From positions 2,288,663 to 2,352,662 of the forward strand of contig JACDOX010000013.1 in NCBI GenBank assembly GCA_014549065.1: a stretch of DNA of 64,000 nt, in the 5' to 3' direction. This document shows, one piece after another, positions 1 to 13,800 of the stretch (its first letter is position 1; every line of letters starts with the position of its first letter). Position numbers and translations under genes: made by a program. Origin of the DNA: Cardinalis cardinalis (taxonomy: Eukaryota; Chordata; Aves; Passeriformes; Cardinalidae). The notes below the pieces were generated by a model. The model saw only the letters and a list, made by a program, of their open reading frames with translations. It ran no database searches and was not told the origin of the DNA.

Positions 1-750
1 GCTGACTCTTTTCTTGCAAATATGTCCACAAGAGACAGCACAACAGATTTCTTTGAGAGTTGAGCCAGCTTGTGCACTTCCCTGGGAGTGGGTTTCAAAT
101 TTCTGAATCAAAGTAGAGCTCCAAGCTCAAGTCTCTCCACTTAATACTGCTCCACTTCATAGAATGTTAACATGTGCATTCAGTTATTTATAGTCATTCA
201 ACAGTTATTGTCAAAGCTAAATATAGAAAGGGAGTTAGAGTCTCATTGACTTTCCCAGGGAGGATTTGGGTGTGATCATCAGATCACTTTACATCATTTA
301 AGTGAGGTTTTTCAGGAACAAAAGATTTTGCAAACAGGTTAGATATCAGGTCAAATATAAAACAGCTATTTATTTGTTAATAAACACCAAAAATGTCTAA
401 AATTAATGAGCTCAACACCCCAGTATGTTTGCTGAACCAGTGGTTTGTGGGCTCACGTAAGTTCTCTAAGGCATCTGTTAGATTGGGAAGATCTGACTTC
501 CACNGGTCCCAGGAGCAGATCCTCCATGCTATTGACTTGCCATCTTCCAAATCCATGGGGTTTTTCCTTCAGAAAACACCTATCTTTCCAAGCTGGGGTT
601 TCTCCTACTGAANCCTTGACCTGCCAATAAGCCCGAGTCTCAACAATCTCACAAATTCCTGCCTTTTTTTGGTTATGCATGGCATGACTCCATGGCCTTT
701 CTTACAAACACTCCCTCACTTTGCAATCACAGTCACAAAATTGCAGTCAC
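1..750. other. AT-rich stretch, no recognised feature
   Basis: No gene, repeat family or RNA is recognised here. Open frames are under 76 codons, overlap one another on both strands and are interrupted by single Ns; none has a recognisable motif. Confidence 0.6.
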
Positions 751-1850
751 ANAATCACAGAATCATAGGGTGGATAAAGCTGGAAAGGACAACAGAGAGT
801 CATCCGGTCCATCCCCTCTTTTCAAGCAGGGTCATCCCAGAGCATGTGGCACACAATTGTGTCTAGATGGTTCTTGAATATCTACAGCGAGGGAAACTCC
901 ACAGCCTCTCTGGACAATCTGTTCCCATGCTCAGTCACCTGCGCAGTAAAGTTCTTCCTCATATTCAGGTGGAACTTTCTGTGCATCAATTTCTGCCTGT
1001 TGCCTTTTGTCCCATTGCCTGGCACCACCAAGAAAAGCCTGGCTCCATCCTTTTGACATCCTCCCTTCAGGTACTGACATTGATTGATGAGGTTCCCCCT
1101 CAGCTGTCACTGCTGAAGGCTGAACATGCCCAGTCNCCTCAGCTGTTCCTTATGAGAGAGATGCTCCAGCCCCCTGCTCCTCTCTGTTGCCCTCCAGGAC
1201 CCTCTCCAGGAGCCCAGAATTGGAGTTCTAGATGTGGCCTCATGGAGCNGAGTAGAAGGGCAGGATCANCACCCTTGTCCTGCTCCCAGTGCTCCTCCTA
1301 ATGCACCTCAGGACATGCCACCAGGACTCCTCCTAGCTACGTGTTGTCAGTGACCTTGCTGAGAAGGCATCTGCTCCTTTGAATCCAAGTAATTGATGAA
1401 GATAAAAACACCAGACCCAGTATTGAACCTTGGGGGACTCTGTTAGTGACAGGCATCCAATTAGTCTTTGTGCCACTGATTATGACCTTCTAGGATTTGT
1501 TGCTCAGCCAGCTCTCAATCCACTTCACTGTCAACTCACTCAATCCATATTTCCTGACTTTGCCTATGAGGATAATGTGAGAGATGAGTGTTGAAAGCCT
1601 TACTGAGGTTGAGATAGACAGTGTCCACTGCTTTTCCCTCATCCATCCAGGTGTTTTATCATCATAGTAGGTGATCAGGTTGGTCAAGCATGATTTACCT
1701 TCAGCGAATCCCTGCAGACTATGCCTGATCACCTTGTGCAGCAATCAGCTGGTTACTAAACACAACACAACAACCTTGTCATCCACATGGCTGGAAATGG
1801 CCCCCAGGACTTCCTCAGAAGTCTGAGCCAAGGTTATGCATGCTCATTGT
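751..1850 (-). mobile_element. CR1 LINE fragment, internally deleted
   Basis: The left edge carries the CR1 3' tip in antisense (cacagaatcatag), followed by the 3' UTR and the C-terminal end of the reverse transcriptase (RT), so the element reads right to left. A minus-strand frame at 1490-1744 shows CR1 RT signatures: GKSCLTNLI, then WIESWLSNKS. Further left (about 1335-1450) a decayed minus-strand VPQG-like and TLSK-FADD region is readable, but the catalytic FADD has become roughly VTDN. The sequence then jumps at about 1330 to the GCIRRS-type C-terminal stretch, so the RT thumb region in between is missing. Frameshifts and stops are frequent. The right end, about 1850, is approximate. This is a dead 5'-truncated copy. 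Confidence 0.9.
1490..1744 (-). pseudogene. CR1 ORF2 reverse transcriptase fragment
   Basis: An 84-codon open stretch inside the CR1 copy. It matches the CR1 RT palm region: HSLQGFAEGKSCLTNLI corresponds to the QHGF-KGRSCLTNL block, and LTVKWIESWLSN to the W(I/V)ENWL block. Between them, the motif A region (YLDFSKAFDT in intact CR1) is shifted out of frame and its aspartates are altered. The fragment encodes no working enzyme. An intact protein would nick target DNA and reverse-transcribe its own RNA in the nucleus. Confidence 0.85.
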
Positions 1851-4800
1851 ATCAGAGTTGGACCTTGGAACTCTTGGTCACAAATAGCTGAATCTCAGGG
1901 TAANAAAAGGTTATGGTCCCTCAGGACTGTGGGATGACAAAACTCAGGTTCTTCTTTTAATATTATTGAACTGGAAGAGCTACCGTAAGAGATGATGTCA
2001 AAGTACCATCCTGGAATAACTAAAAATAACTGATGGCTAAATTTTTATACATCCTCTAGGAAATAATAAAAATCTTAGAGAAAAAATTAANATGAGCAAG
2101 GATGTGAAACCCTGTGCTGTGACTCTGCGACACCCTCTGCTTTTTCTTCTCAANTAGGCACTTTCACTGTAAGTCTGAGGGGCTGCAGCACAGTAAGAGC
2201 TAGTTAACAAGGAAAAGAGTCTCTTTTAGTGTTCCTGTGCCTGGCCACAAACAAGGTTCAGGCATTGACACTGTAAGGCAGCACAACACTGTTTCTGCAG
2301 GCATTAGAAGCACAGTACTTTGAAAAAATGCATCAAACGTCCTGGGACCTGGAAGGATGCTGAAGCCTGAAAGTTTCTCATTTAGCACTCTGAATAAATT
2401 ACATAAAAGATATCCAGCATGACAGTTCTTTTTCTTTTGTATTTACTTGGACCTACCAATATGTTAATTCACTAATATACCAAGAACGGCTGACAGAGTC
2501 TATTTGTGAGGGTGGAAGACTTCATTTTCCTCTTGTCAAGCAATGAATGCTTTTGTTTCAAAAAGATAAGGGCAGATTTGGGGTCTTCAGAAACTTAACT
2601 GTAGTGCTTGAGGCACAATAAAATGAAAAATATAGTACCTGTGGAGGCCAAGAGGTAACTATAGTGGAGCAAGGATCATAGTAAGAAACATAAACTTAGA
2701 AANTCCATCTTAAACTTCTCCTTAGATACCTATCACTTGCTTCTTTAGTATATTCAGTCCTTTATCTAGAGTATTCAAGAGATAAAATCAGGGCAATGGA
2801 TATAAACGAGCCCTTCATTTTCAGTATTCGTGTTGCATTCTGAGGCAATGATTTAGATCCAAATTCTATTTACAGCNAGGGAAAATATCTTTCATAGAGA
2901 AGTCATTGTAAATTTTGGCAATTTTTGCATTGCTTATTCACAGTCCTTTATTAAGCCAGCTCTATAAATGTCTAAACAATATCATATGAATAGCATCCAT
3001 TGTAGATTTTTTTGTGCCTTTTTTCAATGAATAATTATCTATCTTGACATTTTCTAGTTGCTCAAACAGCCATTATTCTCAGACATACACATATACCACT
3101 ACTAATACTACATCTGGAACATGCTGAAAGTCCAAAATATCCAAGAATATATTTGCAAGCCACACAGAGACATTACAGCACGCAATGCCTGAAGTTTCAT
3201 AAGAGCCTAGTTACTAAATCCACATCCTCCTGTATGATCTCCCAGAACATAGAGAGAGGCATCCTTTGTATTGAATCCAGTGTTAATCTTCATTCTCTCC
3301 CTTTTAAATGGNGAACCTCAGTAAATCCTCTCAGTTCCCTGGCTCACAGACCTAGCTTGAATAGCTCGTGTTTAATACCATCATCAAATAAAAGTCCCCA
3401 TAAATCCTCCGAGTGGACTAGGTATCTATGAAATGTGCTTCAGNCTGTAGTACATTCCCCATTTTAAAAATTTAGAGGCAAATGCTTAAAGAATGCTGTG
3501 ATTAAGGTGGATATTTTGATTACCAAGAAGCTGAAGCACACAGGTGCCACNGTTTATGTTACTTCAGGGAGCAGCCAGACTGAACTGGATATTGCTAAGG
3601 TGAAAAGAGATATGTTGTAACANCAGCTGGTTCTACATCTGCCAAAAGAAAAATGCAGCCCATGGAAGCNTTGCTCTTTAGAGGCTTGCTGGTACTTGGC
3701 AGAGTAATTAGAACTAGCAGGTGTCTAAANCCAGGTAGTAACATCCATTTTTCTTAATCATCATCACTGTTAAATATTAAGGAGTGGTGTCATTTCTCAC
3801 AAGTACATGGGGCAATGGCTTTTGCAGAATTTCCTGTCCCTACTTTGTCTTTGGAAAAGCACTGGCAAGTACTTGGTTGCTACTCCTGAAGGCATAGTCA
3901 ATGTGTGGAGCACAGTGGTGATGTTCCATGAGCTGCCTCTTCCTAAAGATTTCCCATGAGCTGCTGATCAGCATTTCTGATTTTCTGCTGTCCTTCCTCC
4001 AGCACCTGCCACATTGTGTCCTGACTTTCCCTTTCAATGAGAGAAGGAACCCAAGTCCTGAACTAGTCTTGACTCATAGTTTAGACTCTAAAATTTAGTT
4101 CTGATTGCTATCCTGGTAAGTCTTCTAAAGCTTCTACAGAGGAGCCTTAAAATAGAGGGGAATTAGACCTGACACATTTTAGCTATATAACTAAACAGTG
4201 TTGTATTCAGCAGAGAGAGGTTATTTTTGCTGGATCCATAAATTGATTTCCACAGGAATGCTGTACCTAGGAAGAGAAATTCTTGTTTTAGCAGAGATAT
4301 GGAAAAAAGGGTGGGAGCTGTTAATGTCACATTTGCTGTTGGTGTTTTGTATCTGGCTAGGTATGTTTGCACACACCTGCAGACAGAAGAGCTNTTATCA
4401 AACCTAGCTTGGGAATGGATTCTAAAAATAATAGATGCACTCACTCATTGCAGATTTCCAGTAGAAGCTGTACTTTTTTAGCTTTCAGTGGCCATGTTCC
4501 ACATGAATATAAATTAAATGCAAACACTACTATGCCTAATTTGAATCAGAGAACTGACATGAGCTCTCAAAATTAAAACAGACAGAAGCAGACACTTCTG
4601 GAGTAAACTTGAATGAAGTCTTTTTATCTTTTATATTTATCTCTAAAATTTTCCTGCACGAAAACACTATAATTTAATCTATACAAGACCTTTAAATTAT
4701 GCATAATTTATGAGGGATAAGAAAATTTCCTTTTCAACTGTTCCTGTCTATTGGATATGACCACATCTGAAAACATTTTACTTTTTGCATTGAGAAATGG

Positions 4801-6488
4801 ATATTCTTNAATGAGTACATATCCAACCAACTTTATAATAAGAGCTTATATTTGTTAGGATCTGCACCTGTGTATCAACCACAGCTCCCTGAAGGGTTTG
4901 GAGATCAAACTGGAACTGTGGGGAGCCATGGGGCCAAGGCTGCACGCAGCCCCCAGGCCAGGCTCCCCACAGAAGCTGGGGCTGAGGACCAGGGCAAGGC
5001 AGGCAGGGCAGGGTCTCAGCCAGAAGCCCCAGTCGCAGGTCAGCAAGTGAGGTCAGAAATCAAGCACTGCATAAGAAGAAGTATATTTTCAAAGTGTTTT
5101 TATACATCACATATAAATTAAAAGTACTATTTGAAAACTTTATTAAAGTATTCTTCAGTCTTCTAGAATCACTGTGACTGGTGATTTGTGTCCTCTCAGA
5201 GGAAACTGCCCTTTTCCTGACACTTTCTGTCTTTTATGTTTGCCTTCAGATGNGAAAACAAATCTCCCATTTGGGACAAACATCACACAATGGCTGTGCT
5301 TCACAAAGCTCTTGGTTAGCAGATACTGCTTGTGCTCATTTTCTTGTCAAAAATATCATCTTACTATCCATTTCATCCTAAAATTGAAAGACCTTTCAAC
5401 CTCAGAAACATGAGTACAAACTTGCCAAGTAGATCTTAAAATGCAAGGAAGGACATTTCTGGTACAGCTGTCACCAATGTAAAAGCCAAGTTTTCCCCTG
5501 GCTGGCTCAGTCCTGACTCTGCATAGAAGATCTTGGAGTATGCAAAGCACATTGAAATAAGCTTGTGACTAGAATGTTAAATATCTTAAGGGAACTGTAC
5601 TTTTCCTCCCTCAGCACTCTTCATGCTTGTGTCACTGGCCTCTTGGTAATAGTCACCATGTTTTTCTGAAATCCTCTGATTACCAGTTTTGAGATCTAGG
5701 GTCATCCTCAGTTCCTCAAACAAAATTATATCTCCCATCGACTTACAAAGGAAACTTGGAATCCTATGGGACTTCGTGCATTTGATGCAAATTTGTCTTG
5801 GATTGCCCTAGTTCTCAAGGTGTGGAATAAAGAATTTTCAAAAGGAAAAATAAGGATAAAAATGGGTCAAGTAGGAAGCCTGGGTCATTTCTTGCAGATT
5901 CAGACTACCCCCGCTCCAAAATCTTGCGTGCAATATAATCACAAGTGGACACTCAATGAAGCCTTGTCCAGGAATCAAATGCTTTAAACTGGAAGTGCCA
6001 GAATGAGTTAATCCATTTTTTCTCAATAGAAATTTTAGTGAAGTAAACAGTTTTATATTATATCATGACAAGGCTTTCAGCAAGTACTTTTGTAGTCAGA
6101 AAGGGATTTTAAGAGAGAATTTTTTCCTGCCCACAGCACAAGACCAACTGCAGCTGTGCAACTCCAGTTCACTGGCAGACTGGGAATGGAGGTTGCACCC
6201 ATGCTGTGGAGCTGAGCAGTGCCAGCNCACACACCACAGCAATGCTGGGAGCTCCTGCCTCTGTGCCAGCCCGTGCTCCCCCAGAGAGCTTCTGGCACCG
6301 CTCCTGAGTCCCTGCATGACAGACTGACCACAGCACACACACTAGAAGTCAAAATTCAATATTTTAAATTCTACTGATAGGTGAATGACAATACAGCAAT
6401 TTTTAAAAATTGAAAAAAAATTTGCTATTTTATTTTGTCATGATGATTTTAAATCTATAAATTAACTCCTGGACTCATTAACAGAAAT
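1851..6488. other. AT-rich stretch with one GC-rich patch, no recognised gene
   Basis: Mostly AT-rich with many short ORFs on both strands. The patch at about 4852-5050 is clearly GC-richer than its surroundings and is open on both strands (89 codons plus, 63 codons minus), but I see no conserved domain. A second GC-richer patch lies at about 6120-6340. Neither matches a repeat I recognise. Confidence 0.5.
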
Positions 6489-6776
6489 TAATCAGAAAAT
6501 CATAGGATGGTTTGTATTGGAAGNGACCTGTAAAAGTCATCTAGTCCAACCTCGCTGTCATAGGCAGGGACAACTTCCAATAGACCAGATTGCTCAGAGC
6601 CCCATCCAGCCTCACCTTGAATGTTTCCAGGGTTGGAGCATTTACCTCCTCTGTGGGTAACCTGTGCCAGTGATTCACCACCCTCATTTTTAAAAAAATC
6701 TTTTCTATAATTTAATTTNAAATTCTGTACTTTTTATCCTATCACTATAGGCCCTACTAAAAAGTCTGACACCAAA
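6489..6776 (-). mobile_element. CR1 LINE 3' end fragment
   Basis: This begins with the antisense CR1 3' tip (aatcataggatggtttg) and continues through the typical 3' UTR words 'agtccaacc', 'ccagcctcaccttgaatg' and 'cctatcactataggccct'. It covers only the 3' UTR and the very end of ORF2. The AT-rich interior (about 6685-6725) indicates age. The right edge fades out near 6776. Confidence 0.88.
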
Positions 6777-9700
6777 TGCCTTATCATAGTTAGAAAAAAA
6801 AACCCTTCTCTTGATAGAATAACTTCAGAAGTTCTCAGCCATTTTTGCGCAGAAACTAATAAAATTAAAATATCTTCTGTCATTTTTCTTGTTAATTGTT
6901 CTGTGGCTTGAGTCAATTCAATTTAAACAGTGTCAAATTTTGTTTAGGCCCAACTGATTTATAGTACATTTTGTGACCTCACCTTACTGAGAAAGCCATA
7001 ATTTTTTTCTCCTTACTGAGAAAGGAGCAATATTTGTTTAAGAAGCACTACAATATCTAATATAGCTCAGGCACAGCCTATCTGTTCCTCTCGGAAAACA
7101 TTTCTCGTGTATTGGTTCTGTAGGGTTTTATAACTTGAAGATATAGGAGTAAAACTTTTAGTTTGATAGCTAAAACTTCATCCTGCCTAGTACTTATTTT
7201 ATAGAAACAGAAACTTTTAAAAGCAAGTATCAAATTGTAATACATGATTTTAAGTAATTTCAAGAACTGCCACTCACGCATTATTTTTTAATTATCAGGT
7301 TGTTTACAGAGTGATTTGGCAGATTAATATTTTTAGCTTAAAATATGCTGTTCGTAATCTTTGTGGATTTGACCTTACTTTGGTAATGTTCCCTTAGTTG
7401 CAAGTATTAAGTTTTGGACTGCAAGGATTAGATAGAAATAATATGCCACAAATTTTTTTTTAAAATAGTAAAATGTGCAATCTAAATTTTTTTGCCTCTT
7501 TTCTGATGCTGAATGCTCTTGACTTATTGGAAAAGAAACCCATCAGCTGTGTTGCAGAAATNTCTTTCTAAAGAAGATAAGTTAAATTGCTTATCACCAA
7601 ATTATCTGTTATCACTTTGATCCAAACTGTTATTACTACCTTGTTAAACAAAAATTTTTATCAAAATGGATTTGGTGGAAACTGNGCTATAAAGCTATGT
7701 TGTGAGTAAACAAATAGCAGGGAAACAACTTTGGAAGAGAATGAAAGAGCTTTTAAGTCTCTGCTAATCAGCATCTTTCTTCATACCATATGTTGTAACT
7801 ATGAGAATGTAATTTAAAANTGTAGAAATACAGATTAATTTTCAGACATTTCCATTATTGTAATTAAAATTTGCAAGTTAAGTTTTACAAAACCCCCACC
7901 TTGGGAAATACTGAATATATTTTTGATTTTTCATTAAAATAAAATTCAAAATATCAATATACCATCAGTTCAGTGGTTTAACCAACTCAGATAAATGCAA
8001 AAAAAAAAAGGACAGGATACTATCTAACAATTTTATCATTCAGCCAATAAGAATTGGAAAATGAAGCATTAAGTGACATGTTTCTGATCTTCATAGAAGA
8101 AGGAGTCAGGAGAAATAATACAGTGTGCTGAGCTTTCAGCGACTTGCTTTTGCTCTTTCGAGACTGCCAGCAATAAGTATCAGGCATTTCTTCCTGCCTC
8201 TTGGTCCACACATTTTGCTGAGGTGTTTGAAGCTTTCTCTGTGATTAAACAGTCCCATTTGTTTCCAGTGAGACATGCAGAAAGTTTGTCTGTAGCCTGT
8301 GTTCATTTTGTGTCAACTCTCTTCAGGAATCTTGGAAGTCATGTGAGTCATCTGTTCTTTGCCTTCATTTTCTTTATTTCATAATCTAGCTCTGAGAATA
8401 AAGTTGAGCAGATTATAGTTTGCTTTCCCAGACTGAGGTCTCTATTAAAAACAATCAAAAATATATGCCTTAAGATAATTTACAGTCTTGCTGTATCCAT
8501 GGAAACACAATGAGCAGAGAGAGTTCCAACAGACAACTGTTTACCCAGCTGTTTACACTTGTTAGAAACACATCTTTTTTGGTTGTCTTTGCCAAGTTTT
8601 CTTATTGCTCTGCTTCCAGGGCAGAGACCCTGAATACAGAATGTAAGCACCTGATTTTCATCTGTGTTTACAGAAATTCCCATTTTTATATTATCTTCAT
8701 GCTACCCAAGTGCATTTGGTCATTCTTTGGAATGATGAATGCAATTATTAAACATATTTTATTTATTTTTATATTATTTATAGTTGTGAACAATTTTATT
8801 ATGCTATTTCAATAAATATCAGTCTAATAAGGCACCATCTTAACAATTTTTGTTATTGCAGTGGGACGGGAAAAAGAAGATTCATTATTTTTATGTTTTA
8901 AAAATCAGATGAAAAATATAAATGAGAAAAACACACTGGTATGTGAGGGAACACTGAAATTCATCTGTGCTCAGTCATATACTCACTGCTCATTTACTCA
9001 CTGTGTTATTAATAGACAGAGGTTCTATTTTTGTCAAACAGGCTCAAGTAATCTATTCTTTTCATTACAATGCTCAAGAGCACTATAAGACATTTGGGAA
9101 CAGGATTAGAATAGCAGAAAAACAACACAGAAGTGCACTGCACCAAGACTTTATTTGCCATTATCAAGTACTAGGAAAGCAGAAAAGAGAAGGGATGGTT
9201 TCCAGAGAGCTCTTTCCCTGAGACACTCTCACAACCCAAATACCCATCGCACACCTTTTACACACATGGAAGACCTTGCTAACTCCTTGCTAACAAACAC
9301 AGTGCTGACAGTCATTAAGGAAACCTTTTCATGTTGTATCTGAAAAACCAGTTACTTTTTTTGCTCTTAGTATTCTTGCTGGGAAACTTGTGACCACTCT
9401 CTCTTCCTGTGATCAGAAACTTCTTAATAATTTCCATTCAAAATACAGCTAATCAAATAGTAATAGATATTGAGGGTATTTTGTTCTTTAACTCAAAGAG
9501 CATTTCTTCAACTTTGATGTCTACTTTCTTTTCATATTTACAGACACAATACTATCATCTTGAATCCATTTAATCTTGTTTGGTCAGATTNAGCAAAGTA
9601 ACTTATTTTACAGTTTGACTACTTGAAGAAGTCATGTTTTTATACATACATACATATATATCATTATCTATCTCCTGACCACTTCCATACTTCTTGCTAA

Positions 9701-10029
9701 GTTCAAGACAGCTTATCTTTCAGTGAGAATGAAGAAAAACTAACTTGAACTTACCATGAAGTGAGTGCAGGCAGGCAAACACCTAGTAGATACTACCTTT
9801 TGGTAACTACTAAATCTGCATTCTTCCCAAACTGGCACTAACTCATGCACATATCAATATCTTGAGACTCCTCTTTCATTGCAGCACCTATTTATTTTTC
9901 ATTTTTCAGGGNAATTTGGATGTACATACTTGAATATACTAAAAAAAAAAATATTTCCAACTTTTAAGTAAAGATTTTGTCCATTTCTAGCATCACTGGA
10001 AACACTTTGCATGCACTTTTTTGACAGGC
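6777..10029. other. AT-rich stretch, no recognised gene
   Basis: No coding or repeat family is recognised. A 14-base word (ccttactgagaaag) occurs twice about 32 bases apart near 6982-7026. A run of CATA/TATA-like bases lies at about 9640-9662. Confidence 0.55.
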
Positions 10030-10450
10030 ATATTCTTTAAGTGGCTCATAGGCATTCTTATTCTATAGTTAACCCTTGCAAGTTTGCCCTCCCTTCTTAT
10101 TTGCACCTCTTGTATTTCCAGTTTATGGCAGTCATTCTTCTTCCCAGTCCTTGGCTGCATGACCTTGTACTTGATACTACATGTTATCCTTCTTATCACT
10201 CCAGTTCTCAAGGTCATACAGCTCTTCCTGTATGATATTCTGATGCTTCTCTGTATTGATTGCTGTTCTCAGCTTTGTGTCATCAGCAGATTTTATCAGG
10301 GCACAGTTATTCTTTGTGCCAAGGTCATCAATAAAAACATTACATATAATTGGCCTCAAGACCTATCCTTGAGGATAGCTACATTCTCCCAACAACCCTG
10401 TCTCTTTTTAGCAGTCTCCCTGTTTGTCAGTTTTTTACCTGCTTTGCAGC
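10030..10450 (-). mobile_element. Old CR1 reverse transcriptase fragment
   Basis: On the minus strand, a 60-codon frame at 10177-10359 reads IICNVFIDDLG, then SADDTKLRTAINTE and LYDLENWSDKKDNM. This matches the CR1-type RT block VLFNVFI-DL / FADDTKLGG / LENWSD-NLM, with the catalytic FADD now SADD. Weaker similarity continues on both sides: the VPQGS region near 10370 and the KCKVLHLG region near 10140. No 3' UTR or terminal octamer is present, so both ends are truncated. It is more diverged than the other CR1 copies here and may belong to an older lineage. Confidence 0.85.
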
Positions 10451-10843
10451 TCTTTTGTTGTGCTTTACTGTTGCATAGAATTGGAAGAAAAACCCTCCAA
10501 ATATTAGTATTGATTACATAAAGGGCAGTCTTTTAATGAAAGCTTTCAGGTGCACAAAAAACAGCTATGCACACATGTGGCATCAGATTTTCACAATTTT
10601 TAAAACTATGAATAATTAGTATATCTAGCAATTACATCCAACCCTGGTAATCCATCCTTAGACCTGCCCCATTGTAATCCCTCCAAGGGCTTCTTGGCCC
10701 TGTGTCTTGTTACATCTCCCAAATGCTGCTGCAAAACAGGATGACCTTGCCAGAAATTCTTTTCTTGAAAATAAGACTAAACAGAACTTCAAGAAGGTGA
10801 CATGATGTGTGAGAAAGGACAACTACTATTCTAAAATGTAAGG

Positions 10844-10899
10844 AAGTGCTAGAAACTATAACAGCTAAAACTAAAGTGCTAGAAACTAAAACAGCTATA
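10844..10899. repeat. 30-bp tandem duplication
   Basis: Two adjacent copies of a 30-base unit that starts aagtgctagaaact, at 10844-10873 and 10874-10899. The second is shorter and slightly diverged. It looks like a local slippage or replication duplication with no sign of function. Confidence 0.85.
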
Positions 10900-13800
10900 T
10901 ATTAAAAATCTANAAAGCTCCAAATATGTGGAAAAGGTAAAAATCTTTGGGCATCACTATCCCCAGAAAACTGTGTTTAGGGGCAGGTGAATTTATCCTT
11001 TAAGATTTTTCTCTCTTTCCTTTGTCCACGATGTTTGCTATGTCAGCAAAGTCAGAGACGAGGTTGGTCTGGCATGATCTGTCATGCATCATCCTCCATT
11101 GCCTTTTCTCCTTATTTTCCATGAGCCCCTCTGACTTTGCCTTTTCCTTTAAATGCTCTAATGCTTTGCAGATTACTGTAATCAGTCAGTCTGTTCGTAG
11201 TAGAACAGGCATATGTGGCTATGATCTAGCTTGTAAATAATTAGGAAATGCAAATTCAGATTTTTTCCATGGGGCATAGTGGTAAAGCCAATGCAGAGCC
11301 ACCTCCTGCTGTTATTAAAACAAAGCCCTAAGGTCAGTGTTTAAGTCTCTTATCCCTTCGTAAGCACACTTGCTATCAGTATTGTGGTTAAGAGGACATT
11401 AAGGGTTGCACTTCTGCTCATCTCTTGGAATAAACAATTTCCTTTGAATGTTGAAAATAATTAAGTTCAGTTCCTTGTTATGAAAGTGGTTCCCACCTCT
11501 GTCTCAGAGAAGTTAAGTGCCTGTCATAGGCAGGATGTAAACAATTCTACTCTCCTTTGTATTTCTGTTATAGCAAACCCTGTCTCTAAAGCACTCTCCC
11601 TGCATTATATAAGTGAGCATGGGTGCCTCATCCAGGACTGTGAGCTATGTTGGGTGCCAAGAACTGGAAATTGCTCACATTATTATTAATTCCATTTAAG
11701 AACCCTTCCTAATGTGATCTAGAAATTAGATTTTTTTTAAAACAGCACAAAGAGTGCTCAACAGAGAAGGTTTGTTTCATCATCCTCTATTTTTTCTGTT
11801 CTAAGCAAGGAGAAAAGGATAGCAAAATATCTTCCCAAGGTTGCAAACTTCCCAGGGCAAGTGTCTAATTCAGTGTTTAGCATCATCTCAGTTCCCATAT
11901 ACTTTAACAAGATGATTTTCTTTTACATTTCACCAGAATACCAGGAGGCTCAACACGCCTTTATAGCATCTTGTCCCACATAAATTTGTGAGGAGCTTCA
12001 AAGGCACCCACTACAGTAAAGTAGGCTTTGGCTTTCACTGACATTCTTCTCTGCTTTCCTGCTCTGACATCATATACTCAGAGACTTTCCAAATTAGCTA
12101 TAGAGAAGTTTATGATAATAAGATGGTGTTGCTTTATGCACAATGGGTTTCCTCTAGCTTGTTTCTAACATTTGCTGCATTATTTTGGTTGCTTGGTCCG
12201 TCAGAAAACTCTCATACATTGACCAGATGCACATTATGATCTTTTTGCATGTTCACTAAAAGAAAATACTTTTAGAACATCTTACTTCTAGACAGAGCAA
12301 AAAATAAAACTCATTAATCATGTCCTGTAGAATGTCACTATTATAGATGCTGTGGAGAGTTTCCACAGTGGCAGTAAAATATTCATATTTTCAGAGAACC
12401 AATTACAAGGTACAGTAAATCATTTAAACGTGTTATTGGTGATATTCAGAAAGCAGTGAGAATTTTTTCCTGTACACATAATTACCTGAGGCAACCACTT
12501 CTTTTCATGGTCAGCCAGAGGAAAATTATAGCTGATGCCGAAAAGAGGAACTTGTGTTTGCAGAGAAAATTTATGGCATTAAAAATCAACAATTTTCCAC
12601 CTTTGACTTCAGGACTGGAATGCAGCGTTCACCTCAGTGGGTAGCAGAAAACAAACTCCAAAATTCCCTTTAAAACCTTACCAATATCCTACTGAAAGTA
12701 CAATTTGATTACTCTTTGCACTCCTGCAGTACCCCTGTCCATTTTGTCTGTATTTTCTGTGAAAACAAGACCAAAGAGAATTTTCCTAGCACTCTAAAAA
12801 GACACAGTTGCTTTGTTTTCTGACAGAGGTCCCTTTTCTTAGTAGCATTCCTTAACTTCCACAATAAAATAAGTCAAAGAGAAACAAATTGTCTGTCACC
12901 ATTCATCATGTTTTCAACTCTTTGTGTTCCAAATCCCTCTATCACAGCTTGTCCTGTCACAATGCTGCCAGGTCACTGGCTTTTGGCTTGGGGGACATTG
13001 TGACCATTTTATGTGTACATAAGGAACCCCATGGTTTTTGTCACCTTACTCCCTTCCTTAGGTCCACACCCCTCATGCATCTGCATGCCTTTCACAACTT
13101 ACTATAGATATGGATTGCCATCTCTCTGGATTAGAGAATAGCCTTTCTTTGAATATTTTATAGCCAGGAACTCCCAGCAATAACATGAAAGAATTATATA
13201 ACAGTAGGAAAAAGTCCCACAGGTGCATCTTTTCAAGCTGCTGCATACAGCTGAACAACACTGGGTATGTGGCAGTGTAATTGTTGAACAAAAGCTGCAT
13301 ACATTTTCTCTGCCTAGTTTCTGCTAATAGTTAGTATGGAAACATAAATTAAATAATTGGTGATGTGTTGGACTATAAATATACCTCTAAATGTTGTCTG
13401 AAGTTTCTGGGTTTTAAAGCAAAACTATTTTGAATGTATATAACTGCAACTATGTGTCTGAAACACAAAAGATGTCCTGCTACCATTACTGAACTCCTCT
13501 CTAGACAGCACTCCCAGATCAGAGTAAGATATGTTGGTTTTGGCAGAAAAGACAAAATCTCTCTCCTTCCTCAACCTCTCCTTGTTTTATTCCTTTCCTC
13601 ATCTTTCTTCTTTACTATTTCTGTTGTCTTTATTGTTTACTTTTCTGTTAGGTGGTTTCTTTGGCTCTGTTTGATATCAAATATAATTCCTTCATTATTG
13701 TCAGAGAAACTCTGTGGAGTTAAAAAGATGTAAAGTTGAAAAGATGGAGAAATATTTTTAAGCACACTTGTCTGAGTTTAATTTGTTTTGCTTGACAGTC

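Noticed and set aside
867..1301. 144-codon plus-strand frame
   Set aside because: Antisense to the CR1 3' UTR and RT end at 751-1850; it has no protein motif.
3153..3431. 92-codon plus-strand frame
   Set aside because: Contains an N, has no motif, and its codon content resembles surrounding non-coding DNA.
10084..10521. 145-codon plus-strand frame with hydrophobic runs
   Set aside because: Antisense to a CR1 RT fragment; the hydrophobic look comes from T-rich antisense sequence.
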